A DNA stretch of 64,000 nt, from assembly GCF_003429105.1 (NCBI RefSeq), contig NZ_QVTD01000010.1:1-64000 (forward strand), read 5' to 3'. Positions within the stretch are counted from its first letter, which is position 1. The number at the start of each line of letters is the position of its first letter. The translations under genes and the position numbers were made by a program. The stretch is from Peribacillus glennii. GTDB taxonomy: Bacteria; Bacillota; Bacilli; Bacillales; DSM-1321. The notes beneath the pieces were generated by a model. The model had not been told where the DNA came from. It saw nothing but the letters and a program-made list of their open reading frames with translations, and made no database searches. Positions 35,796 to 45,558 of this stretch are shown here, piece by piece.

Positions 35796-35984
35796 TCAAG
35801 AGGCCTGCCCAGGGTTTCCCTTCCCCTTTCCCCTGCCTTTCTTCCATGTGCGGTAAGAGAGCACAAAAAAGAATATTGATAGCAGCAAAAAAGGGATTGC
35901 CCCTAATCCATTTTCATATAATACAAAGAAAAGAAAAAGAGCAGCGAAGCAAACCGTGCCGCTTACAAGTCGTTTGCCCTTCAT
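35796..35984 (-). CDS. Small two-helix membrane protein, unknown function
   Basis: A 62-residue product from ATG 35984 (MKGKRLVSG), with GGAGAGGG just upstream. It has two hydrophobic helices (about 8-25 and 28-45) and a basic Gly/Lys tail (WKKGRGKGKGN). An in-frame extension to 36107 is rejected because it runs through a dispersed R2 repeat. I do not recognise the family. The R2 element begins about 34 bases upstream of the start, the same relation as at rpiB. Confidence 0.6.
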   Translation of the reverse strand: MKGKRLVSGTVCFAALFLFFVLYENGLGAIPFLLLSIFFFVLSYRTWKKGRGKGKGNPGQAS

Positions 35985-36017
35985 ATTCCCTCTCCAGACG
36001 GGCCCGGATGGTATCCC

Positions 36018-36177
36018 TTTTTGTTGGCGGATAAGATAGTGTAATACATTCTTATCTGCATAAATCAGAACACAGACCGTCCTCACGTCTTCGTCTGTGT
36101 GACCCACATTTCATGGGCCTAACTGCGCCTTTGTCTTCGCCTTTAGGAAAGGCTGGCCAATCGGCAAGTTTTCTAAG
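36018..36177 (+). repeat. Dispersed structured repeat R2, copy 2 (short form)
   Basis: Matches copy 1 at both ends (TTGTTGGCGGATAA; ATCTGCATAAATCAGAACACAGAC; GTGACCC; CTGCGCCTTTGTCTTCGCCTTTA; GGCCAATCGGCAAGTTTTCTAA). It lacks about 55 central bases between GACCCACAT and GGGCCT. On the minus strand GCCTTT pairs with AAAGGC around CC. The remaining gap to icmF holds only the icmF terminator. Confidence 0.85.
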
Positions 36178-36257
36178 TTGAAATACCATTGTAGCCTTTT
36201 TTTTTAATATTTATAAGGCAAAAATACCATTTTTCATAAGAAAATGCTATTTTTACA

Positions 36258-36303
36258 GAAAAAGAAGGTACTGTACCTGGATTGTCAATCGGTTCAGTAC
36301 CTA
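36258..36303 (-). terminator. Probable intrinsic terminator of icmF
   Basis: AGGTACTG (36296-36303) pairs with CAGTACCT (36267-36274) around a loop of about 21 bases, followed on the minus strand by TCTTTTTC. It begins about 45 bases after the icmF stop. Confidence 0.65.
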
Positions 36304-36347
36304 ATATGGCGATTTAAGCTGTCACTCTTGCCTGTTTATTCCCGGAT

Positions 36348-39300
36348 TTACATATTCCTTCTGTATTGTCCGCCCACTTCATAGAGGGCCCGGGTTATTT
36401 GCCCGAGGCTTGCTGCCTTAACGCATTCCATTAACTCGGCAAAGATGTTCTCACCGCTTACGGCCGCTTTCTTGAGCTTATCTATTGCCTTTTGGCATTC
36501 CGCTTCATTCCTCGTTTGGAATTCGCGGAGATTTTGGATTTGGCCTTCCTTTTCTTCCTTTGTCGCACGTGCAATTTCCATGCTGTCCAATGCTTCGTCG
36601 GAAGGAGGGTTCGGGTTCAGATAGGTATTGACTCCAATGATCGGAAGCTCCCCTGTATGCTTCTTCATTTCATAGTACATCGATTCATCCTGGATCTTTC
36701 CACGCTGGTACTGGGTTTCCATAGCGCCTAAAACGCCGCCGCGGTCATTGATGCGGTCAAACTCCTCAAGCACCGCTTCTTCCACTAAATCGGTCAGCTC
36801 TTCAATGATAAAAGCACCTTGAAGCGGGTTTTCATTTTTGGATAACCCGTGTTCCTTCGTAATGATCATTTGTATCGCCATTGCCCTTCGCACTGAATCT
36901 ATGGTCGGCGTCGTGATTGCTTCGTCATAAGCATTCGTATGAAGCGAATTGCAGTTATCCTGAAGCGCCATGAGCGCCTGAAGTGTCGTACGGATATCGT
37001 TAAAGTCAATTTCCTGGGCATGCAGGGACCGCCCTGATGTCTGAATATGGTACTTGAGTTTCTGGCTCCGTTCATTGGCTCCATATTTGTCTCGCATGAC
37101 CGTTGCCCAGATTCTCCTGGCGACCCGCCCGATTACCGTATATTCAGGATCAAGCCCATTAGAGAAAAAGAATGAAAGATTCGGTGCAAAATCATCAATA
37201 TCCATGCCGCGGCTTAAATAGTATTCGATATAGGTAAAGCCGTTCGCAAGAGTGAATGCCAGCTGTGAAATCGGGTTTGCCCCCGCTTCGGCAATATGGT
37301 ATCCGGAAATCGAAACAGAATAATAGTTTCTCACTTTATGGCGGATGAAATATTCCTGTATGTCCCCCATCATGCGGAGGGCGAATTCAGTTGAGAAAAT
37401 ACATGTATTCTGGCCTTGGTCTTCTTTTAGAATATCTGCCTGGACAGTCCCGCGAACGGTTTGCAATGTATACGCACGCACTTCTGCAAATTCTTGCGGA
37501 GTCAGTGCCCTGCCTAGTTCGCCTTCCTTTTTTTGCACCTGCTGGTCAATGGCTGTATTCATATACATCGCCAGAATGATCGGTGCCGGTCCATTTATTG
37601 TCATCGAGACAGAAGTGGAAGGAAGGCAAAGGTCAAATCCGGCATAAAGCTTTTTCATATCTTCCAATGTGCATATGCTGACCCCGCTTTCGCCGACCTT
37701 CCCGTAAATATCAGGACGGTAATCAGGATCTTCCCCATATAATGTCACGGAATCGAATGCAGTACTTAGGCGTTTTGCTTCGTCATCCTTGGAAAGATAA
37801 TGGAAGCGCCGGTTTGTCCTGACTGGGGAGCCTTCTCCGGCAAATTGTCGTTTCGGATCCTCGCCTTCACGTTTGAACGGGAAAACCCCAGCGGTATACG
37901 GAAAGTAGCCTGGTGCATTTTCCCTGTATACCCACTTTAAAATCTCACCGTAATCGGTGAATTTGGGCAGGGAAACTTTTGGGATCATCAATCCTGACAG
38001 GCTCTTCGTCTTCAGTACGGTAATGATTTCTTTATCGCGGATTTTTGTGGTGAATTTGTCTCCCGCATACTTCTCCCTCAGCTCTGCCCAGCCCTCCAGG
38101 ATCTTTTTTGATTCTGCAGACAGCTTGGAAGCAGTTTCATCATGTAAGGCCTGAAGCGAGTTGATAATTTCTTCGTTTGCCTCTTTTTCCTGAACAGCCT
38201 GGATTGCACCCTCGAGCTGGAAAAGCTTCCTGGCGATACGGGCTTGCTCTTCCGCTTTATTATGGTAATTGCGTACGGTATCTGTTATTTCCCGCAAATA
38301 ATAGCGGCGGTCATTGGGGATGATGATATTTTGTTTTTGGACGTCGGCTTCCTTTGTGAATGTTGTAGCCCAATCCGTGCCGGTTTTGTCATTTAGCTTC
38401 TCAATTAAAGCGGCAAATAATGCATTGGTTCCAGGATCATTGAATTGGGACGCGATTGTGCCATACACAGGCATCTCTTCAGCTTCTTTATCAAACAGCA
38501 AATGGCTCCTTTGGTATTGTTTTTGAACCTGCCGTTTTGCATCCTCCGAGCCTTTTCGTTCAAATTTGTTGATGACGATCAAGTCTGCGTAGTCGATCAT
38601 ATCGATTTTTTCCAGCTGGGAAGGGGCGCCGAATTCACTCGTCATCACATACATGGATACGTCACAAATATCGGTGATCCCGGCATCGCCCTGCCCGATT
38701 CCGCTCGTTTCGACCACTATTAAATCAAACCCGGCCGCTTTTGCCACCGAAATGGCATCCTGGATGGCTAAAGACAGCTCACTCTTGGAACGTCGGGTGG
38801 CCAGGCTTCTCATATAGACCCGTTCAGAAAATATTGCGTTCATGCGGATTCGGTCACCCAATAATGCCCCACCCGTTTTTTGCTTTGTCGGGTCAACGGA
38901 GAGGACCGCTATTTTCTTGTCAGGAATCTCATTGATAAAGCGCCGTATTAATTCATCGGTTAATGAACTTTTTCCTGCGCCGCCTGTACCTGTGATCCCG
39001 ATGACTGGCACCTTTTTCTCAGATGTTTTAATCTGCTCCATGAGGCTTTCAGCTGCAGCGGCTGCCTCTTCAGCCGCATCCTGCCGGTTTTCCGCCAGTG
39101 TAATAAATTGCGCCACCGCCACCGTTTCACCTGCAAGCAGATCATCAAAACGATCCTGCACAGATGCCTTAACTGTTGAAAAATCACATTCCTCAAGCAT
39201 TAGGTTGATCATTCCTTGAAGGCCGTTCACCCTACCATCTTCCGGCGAAAAAATGCGAGAAATGCCATATTCGTGGAGTTCCTTTATTTCACGGGGGATT

Positions 39301-39614
39301 ATGACCCCTCCGCCCCCGCCATAAATGCGGATATGGGCTGCGCCTTTTTCCTGAAGCAAATCAAACATATATTTGAAATATTCCACATGGCCGCCTTGGT
39401 AGGAAGACACCGCAATCCCCTGGACATCCTCCTGGATGGCAGCGTTTACAACCTCCTGGACGGAACGGTTATGGCCGAGATGAATGACCTCGGCCCCGCT
39501 TGATTGCAATATGCGGCGCATAATATTGATCGATGCATCATGGCCGTCGAACAAGCTGGAAGCAGTGACAAATCGGATATGATTTTTAGGTTTGTATACA
39601 TCTGTATGGTTCAC
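36348..39614 (-). CDS. icmF: Fused isobutyryl-CoA mutase IcmF
   Basis: IcmF is a coenzyme B12 enzyme that interconverts isobutyryl-CoA and n-butyryl-CoA. The 1,088 residues hold, in order, a B12-binding domain (about 12-140; base-off ligand His25 in DGHDAS, plus YGGGGGV), a MeaI-type G-protein chaperone (P-loop GTGGAGKSS at 209-217; NKFERKG) and the TIM-barrel mutase (about 540-1088; [18 protein letters not shown]). IcmF is the natural fusion of all three. Closely related methylmalonyl-CoA mutases lack the internal G domain. It follows the TetR gene after 15 bases, as last gene of an acyl-CoA operon. It is absent from this locus in B. subtilis. Confidence 0.95.
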   Translation of the reverse strand: MNHTDVYKPKNHIRFVTASSLFDGHDASINIMRRILQSSGAEVIHLGHNRSVQEVVNAAIQEDVQGIAVSSYQGGHVEYFKYMFDLLQEKGAAHIRIYGGGGGVIIPREIKELHEYGISRIFSPEDGRVNGLQGMINLMLEECDFSTVKASVQDRFDDLLAGETVAVAQFITLAENRQDAAEEAAAAAESLMEQIKTSEKKVPVIGITGTGGAGKSSLTDELIRRFINEIPDKKIAVLSVDPTKQKTGGALLGDRIRMNAIFSERVYMRSLATRRSKSELSLAIQDAISVAKAAGFDLIVVETSGIGQGDAGITDICDVSMYVMTSEFGAPSQLEKIDMIDYADLIVINKFERKGSEDAKRQVQKQYQRSHLLFDKEAEEMPVYGTIASQFNDPGTNALFAALIEKLNDKTGTDWATTFTKEADVQKQNIIIPNDRRYYLREITDTVRNYHNKAEEQARIARKLFQLEGAIQAVQEKEANEEIINSLQALHDETASKLSAESKKILEGWAELREKYAGDKFTTKIRDKEIITVLKTKSLSGLMIPKVSLPKFTDYGEILKWVYRENAPGYFPYTAGVFPFKREGEDPKRQFAGEGSPVRTNRRFHYLSKDDEAKRLSTAFDSVTLYGEDPDYRPDIYGKVGESGVSICTLEDMKKLYAGFDLCLPSTSVSMTINGPAPIILAMYMNTAIDQQVQKKEGELGRALTPQEFAEVRAYTLQTVRGTVQADILKEDQGQNTCIFSTEFALRMMGDIQEYFIRHKVRNYYSVSISGYHIAEAGANPISQLAFTLANGFTYIEYYLSRGMDIDDFAPNLSFFFSNGLDPEYTVIGRVARRIWATVMRDKYGANERSQKLKYHIQTSGRSLHAQEIDFNDIRTTLQALMALQDNCNSLHTNAYDEAITTPTIDSVRRAMAIQMIITKEHGLSKNENPLQGAFIIEELTDLVEEAVLEEFDRINDRGGVLGAMETQYQRGKIQDESMYYEMKKHTGELPIIGVNTYLNPNPPSDEALDSMEIARATKEEKEGQIQNLREFQTRNEAECQKAIDKLKKAAVSGENIFAELMECVKAASLGQITRALYEVGGQYRRNM

Positions 39615-39629
39615 CCTGTGCTCCTCCTT

Positions 39630-40280
39630 TTATGGTAATGATGTTGCATTCAGGTTTCCCTTGCCGTAAAGGCTGCCCAACAGCAAATCCGATTGCAGCT
39701 CTATATATTCTTCAAGCGTGTAGATTTTTCTAAGCGCCCAGCGGCGGAAGCCCCACATCTGCCCCTGGACGAAAATGTTATGCGCGAGAAGGCGAATGTG
39801 TTTCTCGGAAATGTTAAGTTTCCCGTTTTCCACGCAACGTGTGATGACCAATTCAAACATGTGGACCATTTCCATTTCCTTTTTCAATACGTATGGAAGG
39901 GCATCTTTTGTCAGCGACTTCACTTCCTGATACATGACCAGCACTTCATCCTGCATATCGTCCATGACCTGGAAAAAATAAGCGATGGTAGTTTTCAAGG
40001 CTTCCGGTGTGCCGCTATTCTGTTCGAGATCGTTTTGCAGCCTGTCTTTTACCTCATCATAGATAAAATCACAGACCAAATATAAAACATCTTCTTTCGT
40101 GCGGATATATTCATAAAGCGTTCCGATACTGAAGCCGGCAGCCTTGGCGATTTCCCTCGTCGTGGTCCGGTGGAATCCCTTTTCCTTGAATAAATTCACG
40201 GCCCCTTTGATCATCTGGTTGCGCCGCATGCTGACGAGCTTCTCATCCTTTACCGAAGCGTGGACTTCTCTTTTTTTCAT
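39630..40280 (-). CDS. TetR/AcrR-family regulator of acyl-CoA operon
   Basis: A 216-residue repressor-type protein. The N-terminal helix-turn-helix is clear (GAVNLFKEKGFHRTTTREIAKAAGFSIGTLYEYIRTKEDVL, residues about 27-65). The rest is a helical ligand domain. Its place between acyl-CoA dehydrogenase and icmF suggests it senses an acyl-CoA and controls this operon. The FadR-like palindromes at 45172-45185 and 47780-47793 are its possible targets, though the genome may also encode a separate FadR. Confidence 0.85.
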   Translation of the reverse strand: MKKREVHASVKDEKLVSMRRNQMIKGAVNLFKEKGFHRTTTREIAKAAGFSIGTLYEYIRTKEDVLYLVCDFIYDEVKDRLQNDLEQNSGTPEALKTTIAYFFQVMDDMQDEVLVMYQEVKSLTKDALPYVLKKEMEMVHMFELVITRCVENGKLNISEKHIRLLAHNIFVQGQMWGFRRWALRKIYTLEEYIELQSDLLLGSLYGKGNLNATSLP

Positions 40281-40434
40281 ACGTCACCACCTTACCTGCT
40301 CCACGGTGTATTTATTGAGGAAGTAATAACTGGAAGAATTATCTTAGAAGACCATCAGGCTGTGCTTTAGGCAGAGAGCAGCTTGAATCGTTATAAAGCA
40401 GAAGGAAAGTTTCTGCTGCATTCTGTGTCTGTAT

Positions 40435-40475
40435 CCGCCGGTTAGAGGCTTTTATAAAAGCCAACCAACCGGCGG
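40435..40475. repeat. Long stem-loop after acyl-CoA dehydrogenase gene
   Basis: CCGCCGGTT (40435-40443) pairs with AACCGGCGG, and inside it GGCTTTTATAAAAGCC is a 16-base palindrome. It begins nine bases after the stop of the dehydrogenase gene at 40484. There is no T run on the minus strand, so it may be an RNA-processing or stabilising hairpin within the operon. Confidence 0.6.
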
Positions 40476-40483
40476 GTTTCTTA

Positions 40484-41626
40484 TTAGTCTTTAGTGATCA
40501 TCCTTGAGATTACCAATTTCTGAATCTCTTGTGTTCCTTCGTAGATCTGTGTGATTTTAGCATCCCGCATAAAGCGTTCAACAGGGTAATCCTTTGTATA
40601 ACCGTAGCCTCCGAATACCTGGACCGCCTCTGTCGTCACCTTCATTGCCGTATCGCCCGCGAACAGTTTGGACATCGCCGATTCCTTACCATAAGGAAGG
40701 CCCTCTGATTCACGCCATGCCGCCTGGTAAGTGAGCAATCGTGCCGCTTCGATGCTTGTTGCCATATCCGCAAGCTTAAAGCCAATTCCCTGCTGTGCTG
40801 CAATCGGTTTTCCGAATTGTACGCGTTCCTTTGCATACCCTACTGCTGCATCCAGTGCCCCCTGGGCAATCCCGACAGCCTGTGCGGCAATCCCGTTCCT
40901 GCCGCCGTCCAGTGTCATCATCGCAATTTTGAAGCCTTCCCCTTCTTTTCCAAGCAAGTTTTCCTTGGGAACCTTGCAATCTTCGAAAATGATTTCTGTT
41001 GTCGGTGATGAACGGATGCCGAGTTTCTTTTCTTTCTTGCCGACACTAAAGCCAGGGAAGTCTTTTTCCACGATAAACGCGCTTGTGCCTTTTTGTTTTG
41101 ATTCCGGATCTGTTAATGCAAAAACAACATACGTATCGGCAATGCCGCCGTTTGTAATGAAGATTTTTGACCCATTCAGGATATAATGGTCGCCTCCGAG
41201 CTTGGCGGTGGTTCTCATTCCGCCCGCATCCGATCCTGAGCCCGGTTCGGTCAGGCCATATGCCCCGATTGTTTCTCCCTTAGCCATCGGAGTCAGGTAT
41301 TTCTGCTTTTGTTCTTCAGAACCAAACTTGTAAATTGGCCAACCGGCAAGGGACGTATGGGCGGATAATGTTACCGCCGTAGAGGCGCACACCCTTGACA
41401 GCTCTTCAATGGCGATGCAATAAGCTAAATAGTCACTGCCAATGCCCCCGTATTGTTCCGGCCAAGGAATGCCGGTAAGGCCAAGCTCGGCCATTTTGTC
41501 AAAAATTTCACGGTCGAACCGCTCTTCTTCATCCCTTTCTGCGGCTGTGGGAGCCACTTCATTGTTTGCGAAATCGCGTACCATCTTTCTTATCATTTCG
41601 TGTTCTTCTGTCAGTGTAAATTGCAT
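40484..41626 (-). CDS. acdA: Acyl-CoA dehydrogenase (AcdA-like)
   Basis: A flavoprotein that introduces the 2,3 double bond in acyl-CoA. The 380-residue protein has the FAD signature [16 protein letters not shown] and the catalytic glutamate in QIYEGTQEI near the C-terminus. By position upstream of fadF in B. subtilis it best matches acdA. A second paralogue lies directly upstream. Chain length or branching preference cannot be read from sequence. Electrons would pass to ETF and possibly FadF. Confidence 0.9.
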   Translation of the reverse strand: MQFTLTEEHEMIRKMVRDFANNEVAPTAAERDEEERFDREIFDKMAELGLTGIPWPEQYGGIGSDYLAYCIAIEELSRVCASTAVTLSAHTSLAGWPIYKFGSEEQKQKYLTPMAKGETIGAYGLTEPGSGSDAGGMRTTAKLGGDHYILNGSKIFITNGGIADTYVVFALTDPESKQKGTSAFIVEKDFPGFSVGKKEKKLGIRSSPTTEIIFEDCKVPKENLLGKEGEGFKIAMMTLDGGRNGIAAQAVGIAQGALDAAVGYAKERVQFGKPIAAQQGIGFKLADMATSIEAARLLTYQAAWRESEGLPYGKESAMSKLFAGDTAMKVTTEAVQVFGGYGYTKDYPVERFMRDAKITQIYEGTQEIQKLVISRMITKD

Positions 41627-41780
41627 GGTCCAGTTCTCCTGTCTTTGGTAAAATATATCAGTTCATATAGGGAGTGGTGATGATTTGAAGTAAAACTATG
41701 ATTCATTTGGAAATGTTGCCGATTTCATTTAAAAAAATTATTTTTAAGCAAAAGCATGCTATTTCATGACAACTATTTTT

Positions 41781-41850
41781 TTAAGCGAAAATCACAGGAA
41801 TTAAGCGGAAAATTTATTGTATGAGCGAAAAACGATAAGGTTAAAGCGAA
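41781..41850. repeat. 20-bp-phased AGCG(G)AAAA array between two dehydrogenase genes
   Basis: TTAAGCGAAAAT, TTAAGCGGAAAAT, TGAGCGAAAAA and TTAAAGCGAAA have their AGCG at 41784, 41804, 41824 and 41845, steps of 20, 20 and 21. The core is shared with the 26711-26947 array. It lies in the 235-base gap inside the acyl-CoA operon, ending ten bases from the next stop codon. Confidence 0.8.
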
Positions 41851-41861
41851 AGCCAGTACTC

Positions 41862-42998
41862 CTACTTATAAAGATGCTTACTGATGACGATCCGTTGGAT
41901 TTCGCTTGTTCCTTCGTAAATTTCGGTGACCTTCGCATCCCGGAAATACCGCTCGACTGGATATTCCTTTGTATAGCCATAGCCGCCGAATACCTGGATT
42001 GCCTCTGTGGATACATGCACTGCAGTCTTCGATGCCATTAGCTTTGCCATGGAAGCTTCTTTCCCGCATGGCAGACCGCGGGACCTTAAATCCGCAGCTT
42101 GGTATACCAGGAGCTTCGACGCTTCAATATCTGTTGCCATCTCAGCAAGCTTGAACCCGATACCCTGCTGGGCTGCGATTGGTTTGCCAAACTGTACTCT
42201 TTCTTTTGCATAGCGGACAGCGTGCCCGTACGCGCCTTCCGCAATTCCAAGTGCCTGTGCAGCAATGCCGATTCGTCCGGCATCCAGATTTGCCATAGCA
42301 ATTTTAAAGCCTTCCCCCTCTTTTCCAAGCAGGTTTTCAGCAGGCACCATCATATTATCGAAAGTAAGCTGCACGGTTCTTGACCCGTGAAGGCCCATTT
42401 TGTGTTCGTCTTTGCCAATGATTAACCCCGGTGTGTCCTTTTCTACGATAAAAGCCGTAATGCCTTTGCTTCCTGCTTCAGGGCTGGTCAAAGCAAAAAC
42501 GATATAAACATCTGCTTCCCCCCCATTTGTGATAAATACCTTGGAACCATTGATTTTATAAAAATCTCCTTCGCGGACTGCCCGCGATTTCAGGCTTGCC
42601 GCATCAGATCCTGAACTCGGTTCTGTCAGGCAAAAAGCCCCAAGATATTCACCGGATGCCAATTTCGTGACATACTTTTGTTTTTGTTCTTCCGTTCCAA
42701 AGTAAAGAATCGGACTGGTTCCTACGGAGGTGTGAACGGAAAGGATCACTCCCAACGTCGGGCTTACCCTTGAAATCTCATTAATGGCAATCACATAAGA
42801 GATAAAATCCATTTCCGACCCGCCATATTGTGCAGGAACCGGAATTCCCATCACGCCAAGTTCGCCCATTTTTTTCAGCAAGGGGTGTGGGAATATCCCT
42901 TCTTCCATTTTTTCAACAAATGGAGCGATTTCATTATCCGCAAAGCTTCGAACCATCTTCCGCATCATTTCTTGCTCTTTCGTAAATGTCAGTTTCAT
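41862..42998 (-). CDS. Acyl-CoA dehydrogenase, second paralogue
   Basis: 378 residues, with [16 protein letters not shown] for flavin binding and catalytic Glu in [11 protein letters not shown]. It resembles MmgC-type short-chain dehydrogenases. It lies 33 bases after the hydroxyacyl-CoA dehydrogenase gene, in the order mmgA-mmgB-mmgC known from B. subtilis, which supports an mmgC-like role. The gap to the next gene downstream is 235 bases and contains a 20-bp-phased repeat, so expression of the two paralogues could differ. Confidence 0.9.
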   Translation of the reverse strand: MKLTFTKEQEMMRKMVRSFADNEIAPFVEKMEEGIFPHPLLKKMGELGVMGIPVPAQYGGSEMDFISYVIAINEISRVSPTLGVILSVHTSVGTSPILYFGTEEQKQKYVTKLASGEYLGAFCLTEPSSGSDAASLKSRAVREGDFYKINGSKVFITNGGEADVYIVFALTSPEAGSKGITAFIVEKDTPGLIIGKDEHKMGLHGSRTVQLTFDNMMVPAENLLGKEGEGFKIAMANLDAGRIGIAAQALGIAEGAYGHAVRYAKERVQFGKPIAAQQGIGFKLAEMATDIEASKLLVYQAADLRSRGLPCGKEASMAKLMASKTAVHVSTEAIQVFGGYGYTKEYPVERYFRDAKVTEIYEGTSEIQRIVISKHLYK

Positions 42999-43031
42999 AG
43001 TCAGCCTCCTGGGTGTGCAGGTTTACGATGG

Positions 43032-43883
43032 CTAGTTATAAACATAGAAGCCGCGGCCGGATTTTTTGCCGAGCCAGCCTGCTTTAACATATTTCCTAAG
43101 CAGCGGACACGGCCGGTATTTATCATCCCCAAAACCTTCGTGCAGCGTTTCCATGATATACAGGCATGTATCGAGCCCGATGAAATCGGCAAGCGTCAAG
43201 GGTCCCATAGGATGGTTCATTCCGAGTTTCATGACCTCGTCGATCGCCTCTTTGGAAGCCACGCCTTCGTACAGCGTATAAATGGCTTCATTGATCATTG
43301 GCATCAGAATCCGGTTCGAAACGAAGCCCGGAAAGTCATTCACTTCGACCGGCACTTTGTTCAGCGTCTTGGACATATCTTCAATGGCTTCATAAACTTC
43401 ATCAGCAGTGGCTAGCCCGCGGATGATTTCAACGAGCCTCATGACCGGGACAGGATTCATGAAGTGCATGCCGATCACTTGTTCAGGCCGCTTCGTGGCT
43501 GCCGCAATTTCAGTGATCGGCAGCGACGATGTATTGGAAGCCAAAATGGCATGGGCCGGTGCAATTTCATCCAATTCGCTGAACAGCTTTGTCTTGATGT
43601 CCATATTTTCCACGGCTGCTTCGATAACAAGATCAATGCCTGAAGCATTGTTTAAATCAATGGAAGGCGTCAGTCTGGAAAGGGCCGCTGCTTTATCCTG
43701 TGCTGTGATTTTCCCTTTCTCAACCTGGCGGGCAAGGTTTTTTTCAATGGTGCCGAGCCCCCTGTCAACGAACTCTTGCTTTAAATCATGCAAAATAACA
43801 TCGTAGCCGCTTACCGCACAAACCTGGGCAATGCCGGAACCCATTTGCCCGGCGCCGATGACCATCACTTTATTTATATTCAT
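43032..43883 (-). CDS. mmgB: 3-hydroxybutyryl-CoA dehydrogenase
   Basis: A 283-residue NAD-dependent dehydrogenase that oxidises 3-hydroxyacyl-CoA. The Rossmann motif [11 protein letters not shown] and the catalytic-region [10 protein letters not shown], plus [11 protein letters not shown], are visible. I start at ATG 43883 ([10 protein letters not shown]), with GGGGGAG six bases upstream. It lies 39 bases after the thiolase gene. Confidence 0.94.
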   Translation of the reverse strand: MNINKVMVIGAGQMGSGIAQVCAVSGYDVILHDLKQEFVDRGLGTIEKNLARQVEKGKITAQDKAAALSRLTPSIDLNNASGIDLVIEAAVENMDIKTKLFSELDEIAPAHAILASNTSSLPITEIAAATKRPEQVIGMHFMNPVPVMRLVEIIRGLATADEVYEAIEDMSKTLNKVPVEVNDFPGFVSNRILMPMINEAIYTLYEGVASKEAIDEVMKLGMNHPMGPLTLADFIGLDTCLYIMETLHEGFGDDKYRPCPLLRKYVKAGWLGKKSGRGFYVYN

Positions 43884-43922
43884 CAAAGCTCCCCCATCTG
43901 TTAAAGACATGCTATCTATTAA

Positions 43923-45110
43923 TCAATCTTTTGGCACTTCTATTAAAATGGCATCCCCCTGGCCGCCGCCCGAACAAATCGCGGCCACACCGAGACCACC
44001 GCCGCGCCGTTTCAATTCATGCATGAGCGTGATGACGATCCTCGCACCGCTTGCGCCAATCGGGTGGCCCAGCGCTACCGCACCGCCGTTTACATTCACT
44101 TTTTCAGGGTCAACGCCCGCCAGCTTCCCGCTTGCAAGGGCAACGGCTGCAAATGCTTCGTTGATTTCAAACAAATCGATCTCCGCCAATGATTTTCCTG
44201 TTTTCTTCAGCAGTTCATTGATGACAAGTCCCGGTGTCTTTGGAAAGTCCTTTGCTTCCACGGCAATTTCAGCATGGCCGATGATATAAGCAAATGGCGT
44301 TTTTCCCTCTTTCTCAGCCCGCTCCTCGCTCATGAGCACAAGGGCACCCGCACCGTCATTTACACCTGGAGCATTTCCCGCTGTAATCGTCCCTTCATTG
44401 TTGAATGCCGGACCTAATTTCGCGAGCTTTTCCATGGATGTATCTTTTCTAGGCCCTTCGTCATGTTCCACTGTTACCGGATCGCCTTTTCTCACAGGAA
44501 TCTGTACCGGAACGATTTCCTCGGCCAGCACACCGCCATCAATCGCCGTTATTGCACGTTTATGGCTTCTATATGCCCAGTTATCCTGGTCTTCCCGGGA
44601 TAGCTCCAATTCCGCAGCTGTACTGTTTCCATATGTGCCCATATGCACACCTGTAAAACTGCAGCTTAGCCCATCATGGATCATCGAATCCTTCATTGCC
44701 GCATCGCCCATGCGAAGACCCCATCTGGCTTTTGGGACAAAATAAGGGGCATTGCTCATCGATTCCATGCCGCCAGCCACAATCACTTCTTCATCTCCCA
44801 ACCGGATGAGCTGATCCGCAAGCGTTACGCTCCGGAGTCCTGAGGCACACACTTTATTGATGGTTTCCGTTTTCACTTGCCACGGAATTCCAGCATGCCT
44901 TGCCGCCTGGCGGGAAGGGATCTGTCCCTGGCCAGCCTGCAGAACATTCCCCATGATGATTTCATCGACCTGGCTGCCATCGATCCCTGCCCGCTCGAGC
45001 GCTTCTTTTATCGCGATTCCTCCCAGTTGGGATGCGGTCAGGCTGCTAAGCCCTCCTCCAAACTTGCCAAAAGGTGTCCTCACTCCACTGACTATCACTG
45101 TTTTAGCCAT
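43923..45110 (-). CDS. mmgA: Acetyl-CoA C-acetyltransferase (thiolase)
   Basis: A 395-residue thiolase that cleaves or forms acetoacetyl-CoA. The nucleophile Cys is in [11 protein letters not shown], with [10 protein letters not shown] and the second Cys in [10 protein letters not shown] strong AGGAGGAG ribosome site precedes the ATG. It is the first gene of the operon, behind a promoter with a cre-like site and a FadR-like palindrome. Confidence 0.95.
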   Translation of the reverse strand: MAKTVIVSGVRTPFGKFGGGLSSLTASQLGGIAIKEALERAGIDGSQVDEIIMGNVLQAGQGQIPSRQAARHAGIPWQVKTETINKVCASGLRSVTLADQLIRLGDEEVIVAGGMESMSNAPYFVPKARWGLRMGDAAMKDSMIHDGLSCSFTGVHMGTYGNSTAAELELSREDQDNWAYRSHKRAITAIDGGVLAEEIVPVQIPVRKGDPVTVEHDEGPRKDTSMEKLAKLGPAFNNEGTITAGNAPGVNDGAGALVLMSEERAEKEGKTPFAYIIGHAEIAVEAKDFPKTPGLVINELLKKTGKSLAEIDLFEINEAFAAVALASGKLAGVDPEKVNVNGGAVALGHPIGASGARIVITLMHELKRRGGGLGVAAICSGGGQGDAILIEVPKD

Positions 45111-45171
45111 TTTGCTCCTCCTTTAAATAACACTATTTTTATAGAAATGTTTCTACGGGAACCTGGTTGAC

Positions 45172-45266
45172 TGAACGCTCGCTCAAAATAATGGCAAAAA
45201 AATAATTTCGAATATAAAATGTAAGCGCTTTACTTAATATTATACAAAAATTCATAAAAGTTTAAA
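45172..45266 (-). promoter_or_regulatory. Promoter, cre and FadR-like operator of the acyl-CoA operon
   Basis: On the minus strand TTTAAA (45261-45266), 16 bases, TATAAT (45239-45244). Just downstream is GTAAAGCGCTTACA (45220-45233), matching the CcpA cre consensus at 12 of 14 positions. Further down, TGAGCGAGCGTTCA (45172-45185) shares TGAnnGAGCnTTCA with the operator before fadF. Glucose repression plus acyl-CoA-responsive repression is a reasonable reading. Confidence 0.7.
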
Positions 45267-45301
45267 TAGTTTACTTGATAAGTATGTGAATTTTTTTTAT
45301 A

Positions 45302-45350
45302 AAGAAATGGCCTGCTTCGTCAAATAATTATTTATTTTGGAAGCAGGCTT
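45302..45350 (-). terminator. Probable terminator of fadF
   Basis: GCCTGCTTC pairs with GAAGCAGGC (9 bp) around an A/T-rich loop that can fold further. A mostly T stretch, CATTTCTTT, follows on the minus strand. It lies about 210 bases beyond the fadF stop, after the R1 repeat. Confidence 0.55.
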
Positions 45351-45416
45351 TATAAAAATAATGCATCAGTTAAGATAATTGATTTAACTCGATTTAAAAC
45401 GCAAAAAATTATTTTA

Positions 45417-45540
45417 GGCTCATTCCTGTGAAACCCTGGTTTCACATGCCTTTCAGAAATGCCGAAAGGTTGCTCAAACCATGAAGGCCGAGAGAGGCGA
45501 GCTTTCTCCTCGGACTCCACAGGTGGGGCTTAAATGAGCC
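45417..45540 (-). repeat. Dispersed 124-nt structured repeat R1, copy B
   Basis: Reverse-complement relative of 11096-11219. Its ends are perfect 8-base inverted repeats, GGCTCATT and AATGAGCC. GTGAAAC-CAG-GGTTTCAC forms a perfect internal hairpin, and CCTTTCGG pairs with CTGAAAGG through a G-U. It starts 19 bases after the fadF stop, in the same sense as fadF. Confidence 0.85.
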
Positions 45541-45558
45541 ACTACCACTATATTTTTA

